DNA from: UPXZ01 sp047974405
GTDB taxonomy: Bacteria; Bacteroidota; Bacteroidia; Bacteroidales; Paludibacteraceae
DNA: 64,000 nucleotides
Direction: 5' to 3'
NCBI GenBank assembly: GCA_047974405.1
Contig: JBKECI010000042.1
Location: 1 to 64,000 of the forward strand
In this document: positions 9,701 through 17,617 of the stretch, piece by piece
Numbering within the stretch: the stretch's first letter is position 1
Layout: every line of letters begins with the position of its first letter
The notes under the pieces: generated by a model
Told to the model about the DNA's origin: nothing
Databases searched by the model: none
The model's input: the letters and a program-made list of their open reading frames with translations, nothing else
Made by a program: the position numbers and the translations under genes

Positions 9701-10915
9701 AGCAAATATAGGGGCAGACATTTTTTGAATTTTGTTTGTTTTCAAATTAAAATCGACCAATCCAAATCTATTGATAACCGCATAAACATTTTCTTTGCCG
9801 GCATTGCACAATCTCGAAACAAACGATTGGGGCGTTGTATTGTCTCTCAGGCTTTCTAAGGGGTAGTTTTGTATGGAAAGTTTGTTAAAATCCAGCAGAT
9901 ACAATCCGTCACCTACGGTTCCCAACCACATATTCCCAAGTCTGTCTTTGTATAAGTCATGAAACAGGCGACTATCGGTGTTGCTCAGTTTTATGCCGGT
10001 ACCATAAAAGAGATAATTGTTGTCATTGTCTTTTTTTATCAATCCCAGCCCTTTGAAAGTAAGCACCCATATGTATCCAAATTTGTCATCCTGCGTGATC
10101 CCGTACACGATATTATCCGGTTTTTCATGAGTGGCAGAGGCGTAGTTTATAGAGCGAAAATCTATTTTCATTCTACCATCTACAGACATGTGATACATTC
10201 CGTCTCCCCAAGTGCATATCCAATAGAGTCCATCTCTGTCCTGCATCATCCTGAACGGATTGTTGTACACTCCTAAATTAGGCGCGTAAAATATGTTTTT
10301 ACGACTTTGGTCTATAGCGCATAGTCCCGCTTTCCACAACATTATCCAGACGATACCGTCTTTATCTTCGTATATGTATTTAGCGTTGTTTCCCTGCAGT
10401 TTAAGGCGTGAATCGGCATCTGTCGAAAATCGTTCAAATTCTCCGGTAGAACTGTTTATACATATCACACCTTGCGTAGAGGTTCCTATCCATATGTGCC
10501 CTTTGGAGTCGTTAAATATATGATTGATTCTCTCTTTTTCGATAAATTTATTTTTTAAGGATTGTATGGAGTAGCTTTTTTTATCGAAAATATTGATTCC
10601 TTCGTAAGTACCTATCCACAAGCGATTTTGATTGTCTTCTTCGATACATTCAATTTCATTGTTGGTCAATTTCCCGGGCGTTAATGCGCTCGATCTAAAT
10701 ATCTTGATGTCGTATCCGTCGTATCTGCACAGCCCATCTTTGGTTCCAAACCACATATAGCCCTCCCCGTCATTGTAAATGCGGGTGATAGAGTTAGATG
10801 GTAACTTTTCGTTGATGGGAAATTGTTCGAAAATAAAATGAGGGACACTTTCGTCGGCAATCGCAATTGATACGAGAAAAAAAGAACACAACAACCAACC
10901 AATATTCTTTTTCAT
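6779..10915 (-). CDS. Hybrid two-component system sensor/AraC regulator (HTCS)
   Basis: One-piece sensor kinase and transcription activator of the polysaccharide-locus type. ATG at 10915 is preferred over an upstream in-frame start at 10954 because it puts a signal peptide (MKKNIGWLLCSFF...) first; 1378 aa. Positions here count from that longer frame (13 more): periplasmic Reg_prop propeller blades ~45-690 with repeated W(I/F)GT motifs, Y_Y_Y domain ~720-800, one membrane helix ~806-828, HisKA with phospho-His864 in NITHELLTPL, HATPase with LLSNAFKHT and DSGNGI (~975-1075), receiver 1139-1255 with Asp1189 and Lys1241, AraC HTH ~1290-1388. HTCS proteins sense breakdown products in the periplasm and switch on the adjacent locus; here the likely targets are the genes running to 1. 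The H-box has Leu where Arg is usual (HELLTPL). Confidence 0.95.
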   Translation of the reverse strand: MKKNIGWLLCSFFLVSIAIADESVPHFIFEQFPINEKLPSNSITRIYNDGEGYMWFGTKDGLCRYDGYDIKIFRSSALTPGKLTNNEIECIEEDNQNRLWIGTYEGINIFDKKSYSIQSLKNKFIEKERINHIFNDSKGHIWIGTSTQGVICINSSTGEFERFSTDADSRLKLQGNNAKYIYEDKDGIVWIMLWKAGLCAIDQSRKNIFYAPNLGVYNNPFRMMQDRDGLYWICTWGDGMYHMSVDGRMKIDFRSINYASATHEKPDNIVYGITQDDKFGYIWVLTFKGLGLIKKDNDNNYLFYGTGIKLSNTDSRLFHDLYKDRLGNMWLGTVGDGLYLLDFNKLSIQNYPLESLRDNTTPQSFVSRLCNAGKENVYAVINRFGLVDFNLKTNKIQKMSAPIFAQLTSINVISHISKTNEYWLAAEGQNNVMIFRQTDNNELVPTKSFALKRSDNSTDISINVLYEDLEGTVWIGTSEALYKRTANGKISLVSAKTQYINTIEQDLDKNIWVGTERDGLFVLKYNTTSGKGGYSITKVDLNTKNYRSLSVQTICCRKNGEIYIGTKEGCLFFYNQLDRTTIDISGQYGISEERILDIIEDNFGYLWISTAKRIIRYNPLTHASTYYTSQNGVGVSTFYKGAFLKLSTGQLLFGGNNGIVEFNPTGKIPAKKTEQQVAFTDILIQNSSIFDDTENKHFNPEKNQIRMKYSENNISIEFAVLNQLFTGRSQYAYKLSGIDKEWNYVGNNRRYVNYVNLPSGNYTFLVKASDENGLWSRKATELNIHILPPIYRTWWAYLLYMIAIIAIGYTAYRIVLNRIRLRNDLAISRIEKEKSEELTQIKLKYFTNITHELLTPLTIIMLQVEKIQKKMIGEDSQYEILKENVSRLNRLIKQILAFRKTESGNMKLKVSKSDIVQFVYHICKSNFRPLVNEKEINFIFDPQYENYSAYFDSDKLDKIIYNLLSNAFKHTPAKGSVAVKMSFFERNEETILRISIADSGNGIAEEDIPHIFQRFYISSTADQSQSNGIGLSLTYDLVQLHKGAISVKSQLGEGAVFTVEIPVSKGAFANDELAVESDGDNPNSFMQHTDEEYIAKDTFDGGENGTNHYRQTEKTSEKIKSEPNKETILIVEDNRDLRNLMFEYFSAEYNVLTAENGLEALTVVNSNVEIELIISDVMMPKMDGLTLCSTLKNDIKTSHINVLLLTAKNSTQDRIDSYNAGADSYIAKPFESSVLDSRVKNLLKKRQQKMEDFQKSYDVNISSMEYSSMDEQFLKNAVQTVEEKLADDSFNFDEFATDMASAKSTLHRKLKSLTGLSPGEFIRNIRLKHAARMLENNTGTISEIAFAVGFNDPKYFSRCFKNEFGMTPKEYQNSKKAD

Positions 10916-11435
10916 ACTATATTCGTCTGAGATAGTGAATAATTTTGAACTCAAAATATAATTTCCCTACAAATGTATGAAGTTATTTTAAAAAACAGAT
11001 ACGAAACTCCAACAAAGTTCATAGGTTCTACTCCGATTTGAAATGTTGAATACGATGTGTCAAAAATTTTGGAGGATACCGATTTTATATTCTGCCGGGG
11101 TTGATTTGATTTTGACAATCGGTTTTGAGTTTATATGCTCTTTTTTGTCGAATATGGGTATATAGAAGCCATTGTAGCAATGATTGACGTAGAGCAAAGA
11201 AATGATGTAAAATACACGTAACAAACTATTTTTCAAATATTTTTGATGTTTTTTATTGTTTATTTAAAAAAAAGTCTTTTCTTTGCAGTCGAAAGAAAGG
11301 TGTATTTTTCGCTTGGTTAGACCAATAATGGTTTCTTCATATATTTTTTTGAGTTTCCTGTCTATTTTTTTAACCTTCCGTTTTTTATACTATTTCTAGT
11401 TAAAAACATATTCAATTTTTAATTTCTTTATTTTA
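10916..11435. other. Divergent regulatory region between HTCS and RRM genes
   Basis: About 520 nt without a gene. It must hold both divergent promoters. On the plus strand TATTTTTG at 11239-11246 fits the TAnnTTTG -7 box, which would give the RRM mRNA a leader of about 180 nt. The leader is very T-rich and contains an imperfect CTTTTCTTT/AAAGAAAG pairing near 11276-11300. No ORF is supported. Confidence 0.4.
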
Positions 11436-11681
11436 ATGAACATTTATTTTGGAAACCTGAGCTACAAAGTTCGGGACAATGATCTGCAAAACGTTATTGC
11501 AGAGTACGGTGAAGTAACTTCTTGCAGAATTATCAAAGACCGTGAAACCGGAAGATCAAAAGGTTTTGGTTTTGTTGAAATGGCCGATGACGCCGCTGCT
11601 TCAAAAATGATTGAAGAACTCAACGGAGCCGAATTGGATGGTAGAACACTTGTAGTGAAAGAAGCACGTCCGCGCGACTAA
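11436..11681 (+). CDS. Small RRM-domain RNA-binding protein
   Basis: 81 aa consisting of one complete RNA recognition motif and nothing else. RNP2 is IYFGNL at residues 3-8 and RNP1 is KGFGFVEM at 44-51; the spacing is canonical. Such short RRM proteins are common in Bacteroidota and cyanobacteria, some cold-induced, and in Bacteroides relatives some act in post-transcriptional control of carbohydrate genes. No glycine-rich tail is present. Monocistronic: own leader upstream and a strong terminator directly downstream. Confidence 0.93.
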   Translation: MNIYFGNLSYKVRDNDLQNVIAEYGEVTSCRIIKDRETGRSKGFGFVEMADDAAASKMIEELNGAELDGRTLVVKEARPRD

Positions 11682-11704
11682 TTACTTTTCGTACAAACGT
11701 ATTA

Positions 11705-11746
11705 AAAACTCCCGAATCTCAGAAAAGAAGATTCGGGAGTTTTTTT
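11705..11746 (+). terminator. Intrinsic terminator of the RRM gene
   Basis: A 15-bp perfect stem (AAAACTCCCGAATCT at 11705-11719, complement from 11729) with a 9-nt loop, closing into a run of seven Ts, 24 nt past the RRM stop. Confidence 0.92.
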
Positions 11747-12044
11747 ATTTGGGGATGAACTCTTTTTCCCTATCTATCTTTGGTATCCATACTTCATTTA
11801 ATTATCTATTAGTTATCACCACACAATCATTCTAAACATATCAAAGCGGGTGCCTTTTTTAGAAAATAATCTTTGGGAGTATGCTCTTGTGCGTAAGAAA
11901 ATAAAACCAAGCACTATGGCCGGCATTCAAGTCATAGATAAAAGTAAAGGGTAAGTAGTGTCAAAACTGCAGACAGCAACCCAAACAATATCGACAAAAT
12001 AATCCATTCGGGATAATTATCAACTTGCTGTTCGGTTTAGTATG
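11747..12044. other. Intergenic stretch with a possible gene relic
   Basis: About 300 nt with no intact gene. On the minus strand, roughly 12024-11925, a stop-bounded frame without a start codon encodes TEQQVDNYPEWIIL followed by a strongly hydrophobic segment ending LTLLTLYFYL; it could be the relic of a small membrane protein or chance. Nothing else is recognisable. Confidence 0.3.
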
Positions 12045-12088
12045 CAAAAAAGCATCTGTTTTTTTATTGAAAAAACAGATGCTTTTTT
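12045..12088 (-). terminator. Bidirectional-looking terminator after the decarboxylase beta gene
   Basis: AAAAAAGCATCTGTTTTTT paired with AAAAAACAGATGCTTTTTT around a short loop (12070 region). It lies about 30 nt past the stop of the beta subunit gene on the minus strand, closing the operon. Confidence 0.88.
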
Positions 12089-12117
12089 CTGTGCAAAGTA
12101 TTAAACATATTATTTCT

Positions 12118-13353
12118 TTACCCCAACATGCTCAACAAAATACCGGCTGCTACAGCCGAGCCTATCACGCCGGCCACATTGGGTCCCATAGCGTGCATCA
12201 GCAGGTGATTATTTTTATCGTTTTGCAACCCTACATCTTGTACTACACGGGCAGAGTCAGGCACAGCAGATACGCCTGCAGCTCCAATCAGAGGATTAAG
12301 TTTATACTCCCCTTTTAAGAAGAGATTCATCAACTTGGCAAACAACAATCCGCCTGCCGTAGCAATTACAAATGATAATGCCCCTAAGAAGAAAATTTTA
12401 AGCGAATCTATCGTAAGAAATTTATCTGCTTGGGTAGATGCCCCTACGGTTAACCCCAATAGTATGGTAATGGTATTGATAAGGGCATATCTGGCTGTGT
12501 CTGCCAATCTTTCCGTAACTCCCGACTCTTTCAGCAGGTTGCCAAAAAATAACATTCCCAACAGGGGTAACGCACTTGGCGAAATAAAAGTTGTAAGGAG
12601 CATGCCGATAATGGGGAAAATGATTTTTTCGGTTTTGGAAACCTGTCTGGGAGCTTTCATCTTCATTTTACGCTCTTTTTTTGTAGTCAGCAGGTTCATC
12701 ACCGGCGGTTGAATAAGCGGAACAAGCGCCATATACGAATAAGCCGCGACGGCAATGGCTCCAATCAACTCGGGTGCCAACTTGGACGATAAGAAAATAG
12801 CGGTAGGTCCATCGGCACCTCCAATAATACCAATGGCGCCTGCCTGCTCCGGAGTAAAGCCGAGGGCAAATGCACCAATAAACGTGAGGAAAATACCAAT
12901 CTGAGAGGCCGCTCCCAAAAGCATCAATTTAGGATTGGAAATAAGAGCAGAAAAATCTGTCATAGCCCCTATTCCCAAAAATATAAGGGGAGGATACCAG
13001 CCTTGAATTACACCAGAATAAAGTATGTTCAGCACCGAACCCTCTTCGTAAATTCCTATTTTATAGCCTTCAGTAAATGGTATATTCCCAACCAATATCC
13101 CAAAACCAATGGGTACCAACAGCAGCGGTTCCCAATGCTTTTTTATACCAAGGAATATAAATGTAAGACCTACTATTATCATCACCAAATACTTGAGTTC
13201 AAAATTCGCATATCCGGTATTACTCCAAAATCCTTGCAAACTGCTCCAAGCATTTCTTGCATTCTCTTGTGTCTCCTGTCCGTATGCAGTAAAGATTACC
13301 GCAACAAGCAGTGTACACAATAAAATTATTTTTCTTGTTTTGTTTTGTTTCAT
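12118..13353 (-). CDS. mmdB: Na+-translocating decarboxylase beta subunit (methylmalonyl-CoA type)
   Basis: Integral membrane subunit that couples decarboxylation of carboxybiotin to Na+ export. 411 aa, about ten hydrophobic segments. Family motifs: GIGAMTDFSALISNPKLMLLGAASQIGIF, GAIGIIGGADGPTAIF, and GPNVAGVIGSA near the C terminus (read as partial motifs). An N-terminal signal-like helix and a ~30-residue loop (QETQENARNAW) precede the core, an extension usual in Bacteroidota homologues. It is the last gene of the mce-mmdA-gamma-biotin carrier-beta operon; the neighbouring carboxyltransferase and epimerase favour methylmalonyl-CoA over oxaloacetate as substrate. The family name oadB is often used for the same protein. 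Confidence 0.93.
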   Translation of the reverse strand: MKQNKTRKIILLCTLLVAVIFTAYGQETQENARNAWSSLQGFWSNTGYANFELKYLVMIIVGLTFIFLGIKKHWEPLLLVPIGFGILVGNIPFTEGYKIGIYEEGSVLNILYSGVIQGWYPPLIFLGIGAMTDFSALISNPKLMLLGAASQIGIFLTFIGAFALGFTPEQAGAIGIIGGADGPTAIFLSSKLAPELIGAIAVAAYSYMALVPLIQPPVMNLLTTKKERKMKMKAPRQVSKTEKIIFPIIGMLLTTFISPSALPLLGMLFFGNLLKESGVTERLADTARYALINTITILLGLTVGASTQADKFLTIDSLKIFFLGALSFVIATAGGLLFAKLMNLFLKGEYKLNPLIGAAGVSAVPDSARVVQDVGLQNDKNNHLLMHAMGPNVAGVIGSAVAAGILLSMLG

Positions 13354-13365
13354 TTTCGTACTTTT

Positions 13366-13809
13366 TTATTCAAACTCAAACAGTACCTCGTCTTGCAATA
13401 CGGCTGCTCCTACCGGTGCGCATACTTTTATTATTTTGCCGTCTTTTTCTGCCAAAATGTTGTTTTCCATTTTCATAGACTCCATCACCATCAATACGTC
13501 TCCTTCTTTGAACGTATCGCCCTCTTTGACCAATACTTTCAGTATATTGCCTGGAAGTGGAGATTTCAGACTTTTGGAACTTGGTTTTACTCCGGCAGAA
13601 ACGGGGGTAAACTTATCTTTAGTCTCTCCCGGCTTTCTTTCTATCTCTTTGCGAACAAGTACAGGAGTTTTCGAAGATTTTTTCTCTTCCTGGTTGATTT
13701 TGACGGAAAAAGGCGAACCGTTTACTTCCAAGTCGGCAATATCGTCTTCTATCCCTCTTACTACCACTTCGTAATTTCCTCCATTGATTGTGAATTTATA
13801 TTTTTTCAT
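13366..13809 (-). CDS. mmdC: Biotin carboxyl carrier subunit of methylmalonyl-CoA decarboxylase
   Basis: 147 aa. The C-terminal biotinyl domain (~80-147) carries VMESMKMEN with the biotinylated Lys113, preceded by the SPLPGNILKVLVKEGD strand. The N-terminal ~40 residues form a conserved small beta domain of the type found in Bacteroidota carriers, joined by a Lys/Pro/Ser-rich flexible linker that lets the biotin swing between the carboxyltransferase and the membrane beta subunit. Only 12 nt separate it from the beta subunit gene and 19 nt from the gamma gene. Confidence 0.95.
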   Translation of the reverse strand: MKKYKFTINGGNYEVVVRGIEDDIADLEVNGSPFSVKINQEEKKSSKTPVLVRKEIERKPGETKDKFTPVSAGVKPSSKSLKSPLPGNILKVLVKEGDTFKEGDVLMVMESMKMENNILAEKDGKIIKVCAPVGAAVLQDEVLFEFE

Positions 13810-13828
13810 GTCTATTTTAGCTGGTTTA

Positions 13829-14173
13829 TTATTTTTGAAAATTATTTATCCCGTAAATTTTTGAACTCCAAGGAGAGTATCTTTTCTGTATCCGCTTGAT
13901 GGTAATCACGTTGCTCTCCTGATCGTGTATCTCTTCTTCTTGCAGATACAAGTGAAGCGCCACAGATATGGCAGCCATTTTGTCTGTATCGAGCGAAGAT
14001 GTTTTCTCTTCCGGAGTACCAGATTTAATCGAACGTTTTTTTAACGTGTTGGTGCTTAACTTGGCACTGATGAGAAATGCAAATACCAACAATGTTAAAG
14101 CTGTGAATACAACAGAAATTCCTATCGCTGACTCCAACAAGATATCGGATAGTGATGAAAAAGCAAATATCAT
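13829..14173 (-). CDS. OadG-like gamma subunit of the sodium pump
   Basis: 114 aa: one N-terminal transmembrane helix (~13-36, ISVVFTALTLLVFAFLI) followed by a charged cytoplasmic tail. The short motif MAAISVALHLYLQEE at ~66-80 is typical of Bacteroidota OadG-like proteins. Gamma subunits hold the carboxyltransferase to the membrane beta subunit. The position between carboxyltransferase and biotin carrier genes supports the call better than sequence alone. Confidence 0.85.
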   Translation of the reverse strand: MIFAFSSLSDILLESAIGISVVFTALTLLVFAFLISAKLSTNTLKKRSIKSGTPEEKTSSLDTDKMAAISVALHLYLQEEEIHDQESNVITIKRIQKRYSPWSSKIYGINNFQK

Positions 14174-14225
14174 AATATTCTATTGATTTTATTTTTAAAT
14201 AATTGTGTATTTCTAAGTCTGTTTG

Positions 14226-15785
14226 TTACAGCGGGATGTTGGAATGCTTGCGAGGGGGGTTTACCACTTTTTTGGTTTGCAAAGCTTCGAACGCACGAAT
14301 CACACGAAAACGGGTGTTGCGGGGTTCAATCACATCATCAATGTAACCATAGGATGCCGCTTGATAAGGATTGGCAAATTTTTCTTTGTATTCTGCTTCT
14401 TTTTCCGCGATGTACTTCGCCCTATCTTCTTCTTTTTCTATTTTGGATATAGAACGCCCTTCTAACACTTCAATGGCACCGGCAGCTCCCATAACGGCTA
14501 TTTCTGCGGTGGGCCAAGCATAGTTAAAGTCTCCGCGAAGCTGTTTGCTACTCATCACATCATGAGCCCCTCCATACGATTTGCGTATGGTAATAGTTAC
14601 TTTAGGCACAGTGGCTTCTCCGTAGGCAAACATCAGTTTTGCTCCGTGTATAATAATACCGGCATACTCCTGCCCCGAACCGGGTAAAAATCCGGGGACA
14701 TCAACCAGTGTAAGAATCGGGATATTGAATGCATCGCAAAAACGGACAAACCGAGCGGCTTTGCGCGAGGCGTCGCAATCGAGAACCCCTGCCAAAAAGT
14801 TGGGTTGATTGGCTATAATGCCAGTGGAAGCGCCGTTGAAACGGGCAAAACCGACAATAATGTTACGTGCATAATGGCGGTGTACTTCCAAAAACTCTCC
14901 GTTATCTACAATACTATGAATGATGTCTTTCATGTCGTAAGGCATATTGGGATTATCCGGCACTATCTCGTTTAACGTGTCTTCTAAACGGTCTATGGGA
15001 TCGTTGGTGGTAAACAGTGGAGGTTCTTCCAAATTGTTTTGAGGGATGTAAGAGAGTATTTTTCTTATCAGAAGCATACCTTCCTGCTCGTCTTCTACCT
15101 TAAAATGGCTTACTCCCGATTTACGGGCATGAACATCGGCACCTCCTAGATCGTCGGTCGAAATATCTTCGCCGGTTACCGATTTTACAACTTTAGGACC
15201 GGTAACAAACATATAGCTATTTTCTTTGGTCATCAGTATAAAGTCGGTAAGGGCGGGAGAGTAAACGGCTCCTCCGGCACAGGGTCCAAAAATGGCAGAT
15301 ATCTGAGGAATTACTCCGGAGGCCAGAATGTTTCTTTCGAAAATTTCAGCATAGCCGGCAAGCGACGTTACCCCTTCTTGTATGCGGGCACCTCCCGAAT
15401 CGTTGACACCGATGACAGGCGCCCCCATTTTCATAGCCATATCCATCACTTTACATATTTTTTGGGCCATAGTTTCGGAGAGCGACCCTCCAAATACGGT
15501 AAAATCTTGAGCGTATATAAATACGATGCGTCCGTCTATTGTTCCGTGTCCGGTAACTACCCCGTCACCCATATATTTTTCATTTTCAAGTCCAAAATTG
15601 CTGCAACGATGGGTTACAAACATGTCAAACTCTTCAAAACTGCCTTCGTCCAACAAAAATTCTATCCGTTCGCGGGCAGTGAGTTTCCCTTTGGCATGTT
15701 GCGATACTATCCGTTTTTCGCCTCCGCCAAGTTTTGCTACGACACGTTTCTCAATCAAGTCTTGTACTTTTTCCTGGTTTTTCAT
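14226..15785 (-). CDS. mmdA: Methylmalonyl-CoA decarboxylase alpha (carboxyltransferase) subunit
   Basis: 519 aa, normal length for acyl-CoA carboxylase beta / MmdA carboxyltransferases. Crotonase-fold motifs are intact: GVNDSGGARIQEGV at ~153-166 and GPCAGGAVYSPAL in the N-terminal half (acyl-CoA oxyanion hole), FLPGSGQEYAGIIIHGAK and SYGGAHDVM in the C-terminal half (carboxybiotin site). It transfers the carboxyl group of (S)-methylmalonyl-CoA to the biotin carrier. The same fold serves propionyl-CoA carboxylase, but no biotin carboxylase gene is nearby and a Na+ pump beta subunit is, so decarboxylation is favoured. Confidence 0.93.
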   Translation of the reverse strand: MKNQEKVQDLIEKRVVAKLGGGEKRIVSQHAKGKLTARERIEFLLDEGSFEEFDMFVTHRCSNFGLENEKYMGDGVVTGHGTIDGRIVFIYAQDFTVFGGSLSETMAQKICKVMDMAMKMGAPVIGVNDSGGARIQEGVTSLAGYAEIFERNILASGVIPQISAIFGPCAGGAVYSPALTDFILMTKENSYMFVTGPKVVKSVTGEDISTDDLGGADVHARKSGVSHFKVEDEQEGMLLIRKILSYIPQNNLEEPPLFTTNDPIDRLEDTLNEIVPDNPNMPYDMKDIIHSIVDNGEFLEVHRHYARNIIVGFARFNGASTGIIANQPNFLAGVLDCDASRKAARFVRFCDAFNIPILTLVDVPGFLPGSGQEYAGIIIHGAKLMFAYGEATVPKVTITIRKSYGGAHDVMSSKQLRGDFNYAWPTAEIAVMGAAGAIEVLEGRSISKIEKEEDRAKYIAEKEAEYKEKFANPYQAASYGYIDDVIEPRNTRFRVIRAFEALQTKKVVNPPRKHSNIPL

Positions 15786-15820
15786 CTTTTGTTATGTTAA
15801 ATATTTTGATAGTAATAAAT

Positions 15821-16243
15821 TTAAATACAATCGTGTCCGGCAGGATTTTCGCACAACTCCATCAATACTCCAAAGGTAGATTTTGGATGTAAAAATGCGA
15901 TATTTAATCCTTCGGCCCCTTTGCGAGGTTGCTTGTCTATCAGCTGCACTCCTTGTTGCTCTAACTCCTCGAGCCGTCCTTGCAAACCTTGCACCGCAAA
16001 AGCCACATGATGAACTCCCTCACCTCTCTTTTCGATAAATTTGGCTACTGGGCTATCCTCACTTGTTGCTTCCAGCAGTTCGATTTTGGTTTGTCCGATC
16101 TTGAAAAATGCCGTTTTAACTTTTTGTTCTGTAACTTCTTCTATGGCATAACACTCCGCTCCTAAAATTTTGCCATAGAATGGTATGGCCGTATCCAAAC
16201 TTTTTACGGCTATACCCAAATGCTCAATGTGGCTTGGTTTCAT
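15821..16243 (-). CDS. mce: Methylmalonyl-CoA epimerase
   Basis: 140 aa, a single vicinal-oxygen-chelate fold with two beta-alpha-beta-beta-beta halves. Metal ligands are visible: His8 in IEHLGIAV, His in GVHHVAF, and Glu in VLMELCE. It interconverts (R)- and (S)-methylmalonyl-CoA, linking the B12-dependent mutase product to the decarboxylase. First gene of the operon; 35 nt separate it from mmdA, and a well-spaced promoter lies upstream. Confidence 0.95.
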   Translation of the reverse strand: MKPSHIEHLGIAVKSLDTAIPFYGKILGAECYAIEEVTEQKVKTAFFKIGQTKIELLEATSEDSPVAKFIEKRGEGVHHVAFAVQGLQGRLEELEQQGVQLIDKQPRKGAEGLNIAFLHPKSTFGVLMELCENPAGHDCI

Positions 16244-16345
16244 AAATGAATAATTGTTTGTTATAATTATATATATGTATTTTTTATGTATTTTTGAGCG
16301 TTGCCATTAATTTAGATATTTTTTTCCTTAATGGAGCGGTGGCTG

Positions 16346-16375
16346 CAAATTTACAAATTTCGTATGACTTTTCAA
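16346..16375 (-). promoter_or_regulatory. Bacteroidota-type promoter of the mce-mmd operon
   Basis: On the minus strand TTG at 16375-16373, 19 nt, then TAAATTTG at 16353-16346, matching the -33/-7 consensus TTG-N19-21-TAnnTTTG. Transcription would start near 16340, about 95 nt before the mce ATG. Confidence 0.6.
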
Positions 16376-16456
16376 TGGAAAAAATGATTTATTTTTTTGT
16401 TTTCCTACAACGCAAAATTGGTCTTACTTTTACTATCTATAGGTTTTCAAAGTCTT

Positions 16457-16717
16457 TATTAGAGATTATATAAACTAGTATGACATATGCCTGTATCTCA
16501 AAAATTTAAATCGACACATCTTTTTCTATGGGGAGCTAACGGATGAAAATTACAAATTTCAATTCCCCTAAATCTCCTTTCGACAAAGGAGACTTGAGAA
16601 ATTCTCTCTGTGCAAAAAAGATTGAAACAATCTATCATCAGGGAAGGAGACAAGAAAAATTGGAACATTTTACTAATAATAAGAATCATAACAAACTAAA
16701 TCTGTATAATGCCTATT
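16457..16717 (+). repeat. MITE-like interspersed repeat, copy A
   Basis: About 261 bp bounded by TATTAGAGATTATA on the left and TATAATGCCTATT on the right, which are imperfect terminal inverted repeats. The interior (AATTCCCCTAAATCTCCTTT ... AAACAATCTATC) recurs at 31376, 36225 and 57163. This copy lacks a G-rich stretch of about 9 nt present in the others. It encodes no credible protein and lies between the mce promoter and tRNA-Pro. Confidence 0.88.
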
Positions 16718-16806
16718 GAATAATGATTTTTTTGTAAATTATTTTTTTTAAGATATTGATTTTCATTCAATTTGTTTCCATCCAAAAAAAAACGAGGTGT
16801 TTTTTA

Positions 16807-16836
16807 TTTGGATTCGCCAAAAATAGATTAATTTTG
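16807..16836 (+). promoter_or_regulatory. Promoter of tRNA-Pro
   Basis: TTTG at 16807-16810, an 18-nt spacer, and TAATTTTG at 16829-16836 fit the Bacteroidota housekeeping promoter. The predicted start is just before the tRNA at 16851. Confidence 0.65.
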
Positions 16837-16850
16837 CGTGAAAGTTATAG

Positions 16851-16923
16851 CGGGATGTAGCGCAGTTGGTAGCGTGCTACGTTCGGGACGTAGAGGTCGC
16901 TGGTTCGAATCCAGTCATCCCGA
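16851..16923 (+). tRNA. tRNA-Pro (anticodon CGG)
   Basis: 73 nt full cloverleaf. Acceptor CGGGATG pairs with CATCCCG at 16916-16922; anticodon stem CTACG/CGTAG encloses loop TTCGGGA, giving anticodon CGG; the T arm is CTGGTTCGAATCCAG. Discriminator A; CCA is not encoded. Closely resembles the classical bacterial tRNA-Pro(CGG). Confidence 0.96.
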
Positions 16924-16934
16924 CATCACTATCG

Positions 16935-16982
16935 AAAAAGAAGTTCAAATAAAATATCCCTTTGAGCTTCTTTTTTTTTTAT
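16935..16982 (+). terminator. Terminator after tRNA-Pro
   Basis: AAGAAGTTCAAA pairs with TTTGAGCTTC (one G-U) and runs into more than ten Ts, 12 nt past the tRNA. Confidence 0.85.
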
Positions 16983-17041
16983 TTCAATAGCTTGGTTCGG
17001 TTTTTGTTCGTTTCTTTTATAATCAATCAATATTTACAACT

Positions 17042-17551
17042 ATGAAAAAGTTTTTTTTATTTTTAGCATTTTCTTTATTTTTATCCACGTTCAACTCCTG
17101 TAAATTGAACGATGGATATTCGGACTACACTCCTAAAATTGTACTGTTCAATCCGGCTCAATTGAATTCGGATAGCGCTCTGTATTTCAAATCCACCACC
17201 AACGTGAGGGTAGGAAAAATAGATTCGTTACACGTAGGAGATACGCTGAGATTGAAAATAGGTATGGATGCGTATCTGAATACGCTGATTCAGTTTGACT
17301 ATTCGATTAACGACACCGCAGCCTTTAAAGCTATAATTCCCGACTCTATCAAAAGCGTATTTGAGAGTATGGATTATAGCAAGGGAAAATTTTTATTCGA
17401 CCCTCGGTATTCGGTGGTTATACTACCGATAGATTTTATTGCATTGAAACAGTCCGATTCTATTTCTTGCGCTTTCAAAGTTTATTCTAATGCAGTAAAA
17501 GTAAGCAATGAGGACGCTATCGGATTTGTTACTAAAATCAAACCGCAATAA
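17042..17551 (+). CDS. Hypothetical lipoprotein
   Basis: 169 aa. Lipoprotein signal: Lys-rich start, hydrophobic core, and STFNSC with the acylated Cys20. The remainder is beta-rich (VRVGKIDSLHVGDTLRLKIGM; VLPIDFIALKQSDSISCAFKVYS) and looks like a single Ig-like or immunoglobulin-type domain; no family recognised. It sits 66 nt upstream of the GH16 gene in the same direction and may be co-transcribed, which would suggest a surface role with that enzyme. Inference only. Confidence 0.75.
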   Translation: MKKFFLFLAFSLFLSTFNSCKLNDGYSDYTPKIVLFNPAQLNSDSALYFKSTTNVRVGKIDSLHVGDTLRLKIGMDAYLNTLIQFDYSINDTAAFKAIIPDSIKSVFESMDYSKGKFLFDPRYSVVILPIDFIALKQSDSISCAFKVYSNAVKVSNEDAIGFVTKIKPQ

Positions 17552-17617
17552 CACTGTACTCTTTTATCAGACTGCCGGCTAATCTCCGGCACAAAGCAAA
17601 GAAAAAAGACATATTAA

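Noticed and set aside
13109..13899. Two long overlapping plus-strand frames (221 and 184 codons)
   Set aside because: They lie antisense to the biotin carrier, gamma and beta subunit genes, which have unmistakable motifs; the plus frames have none.
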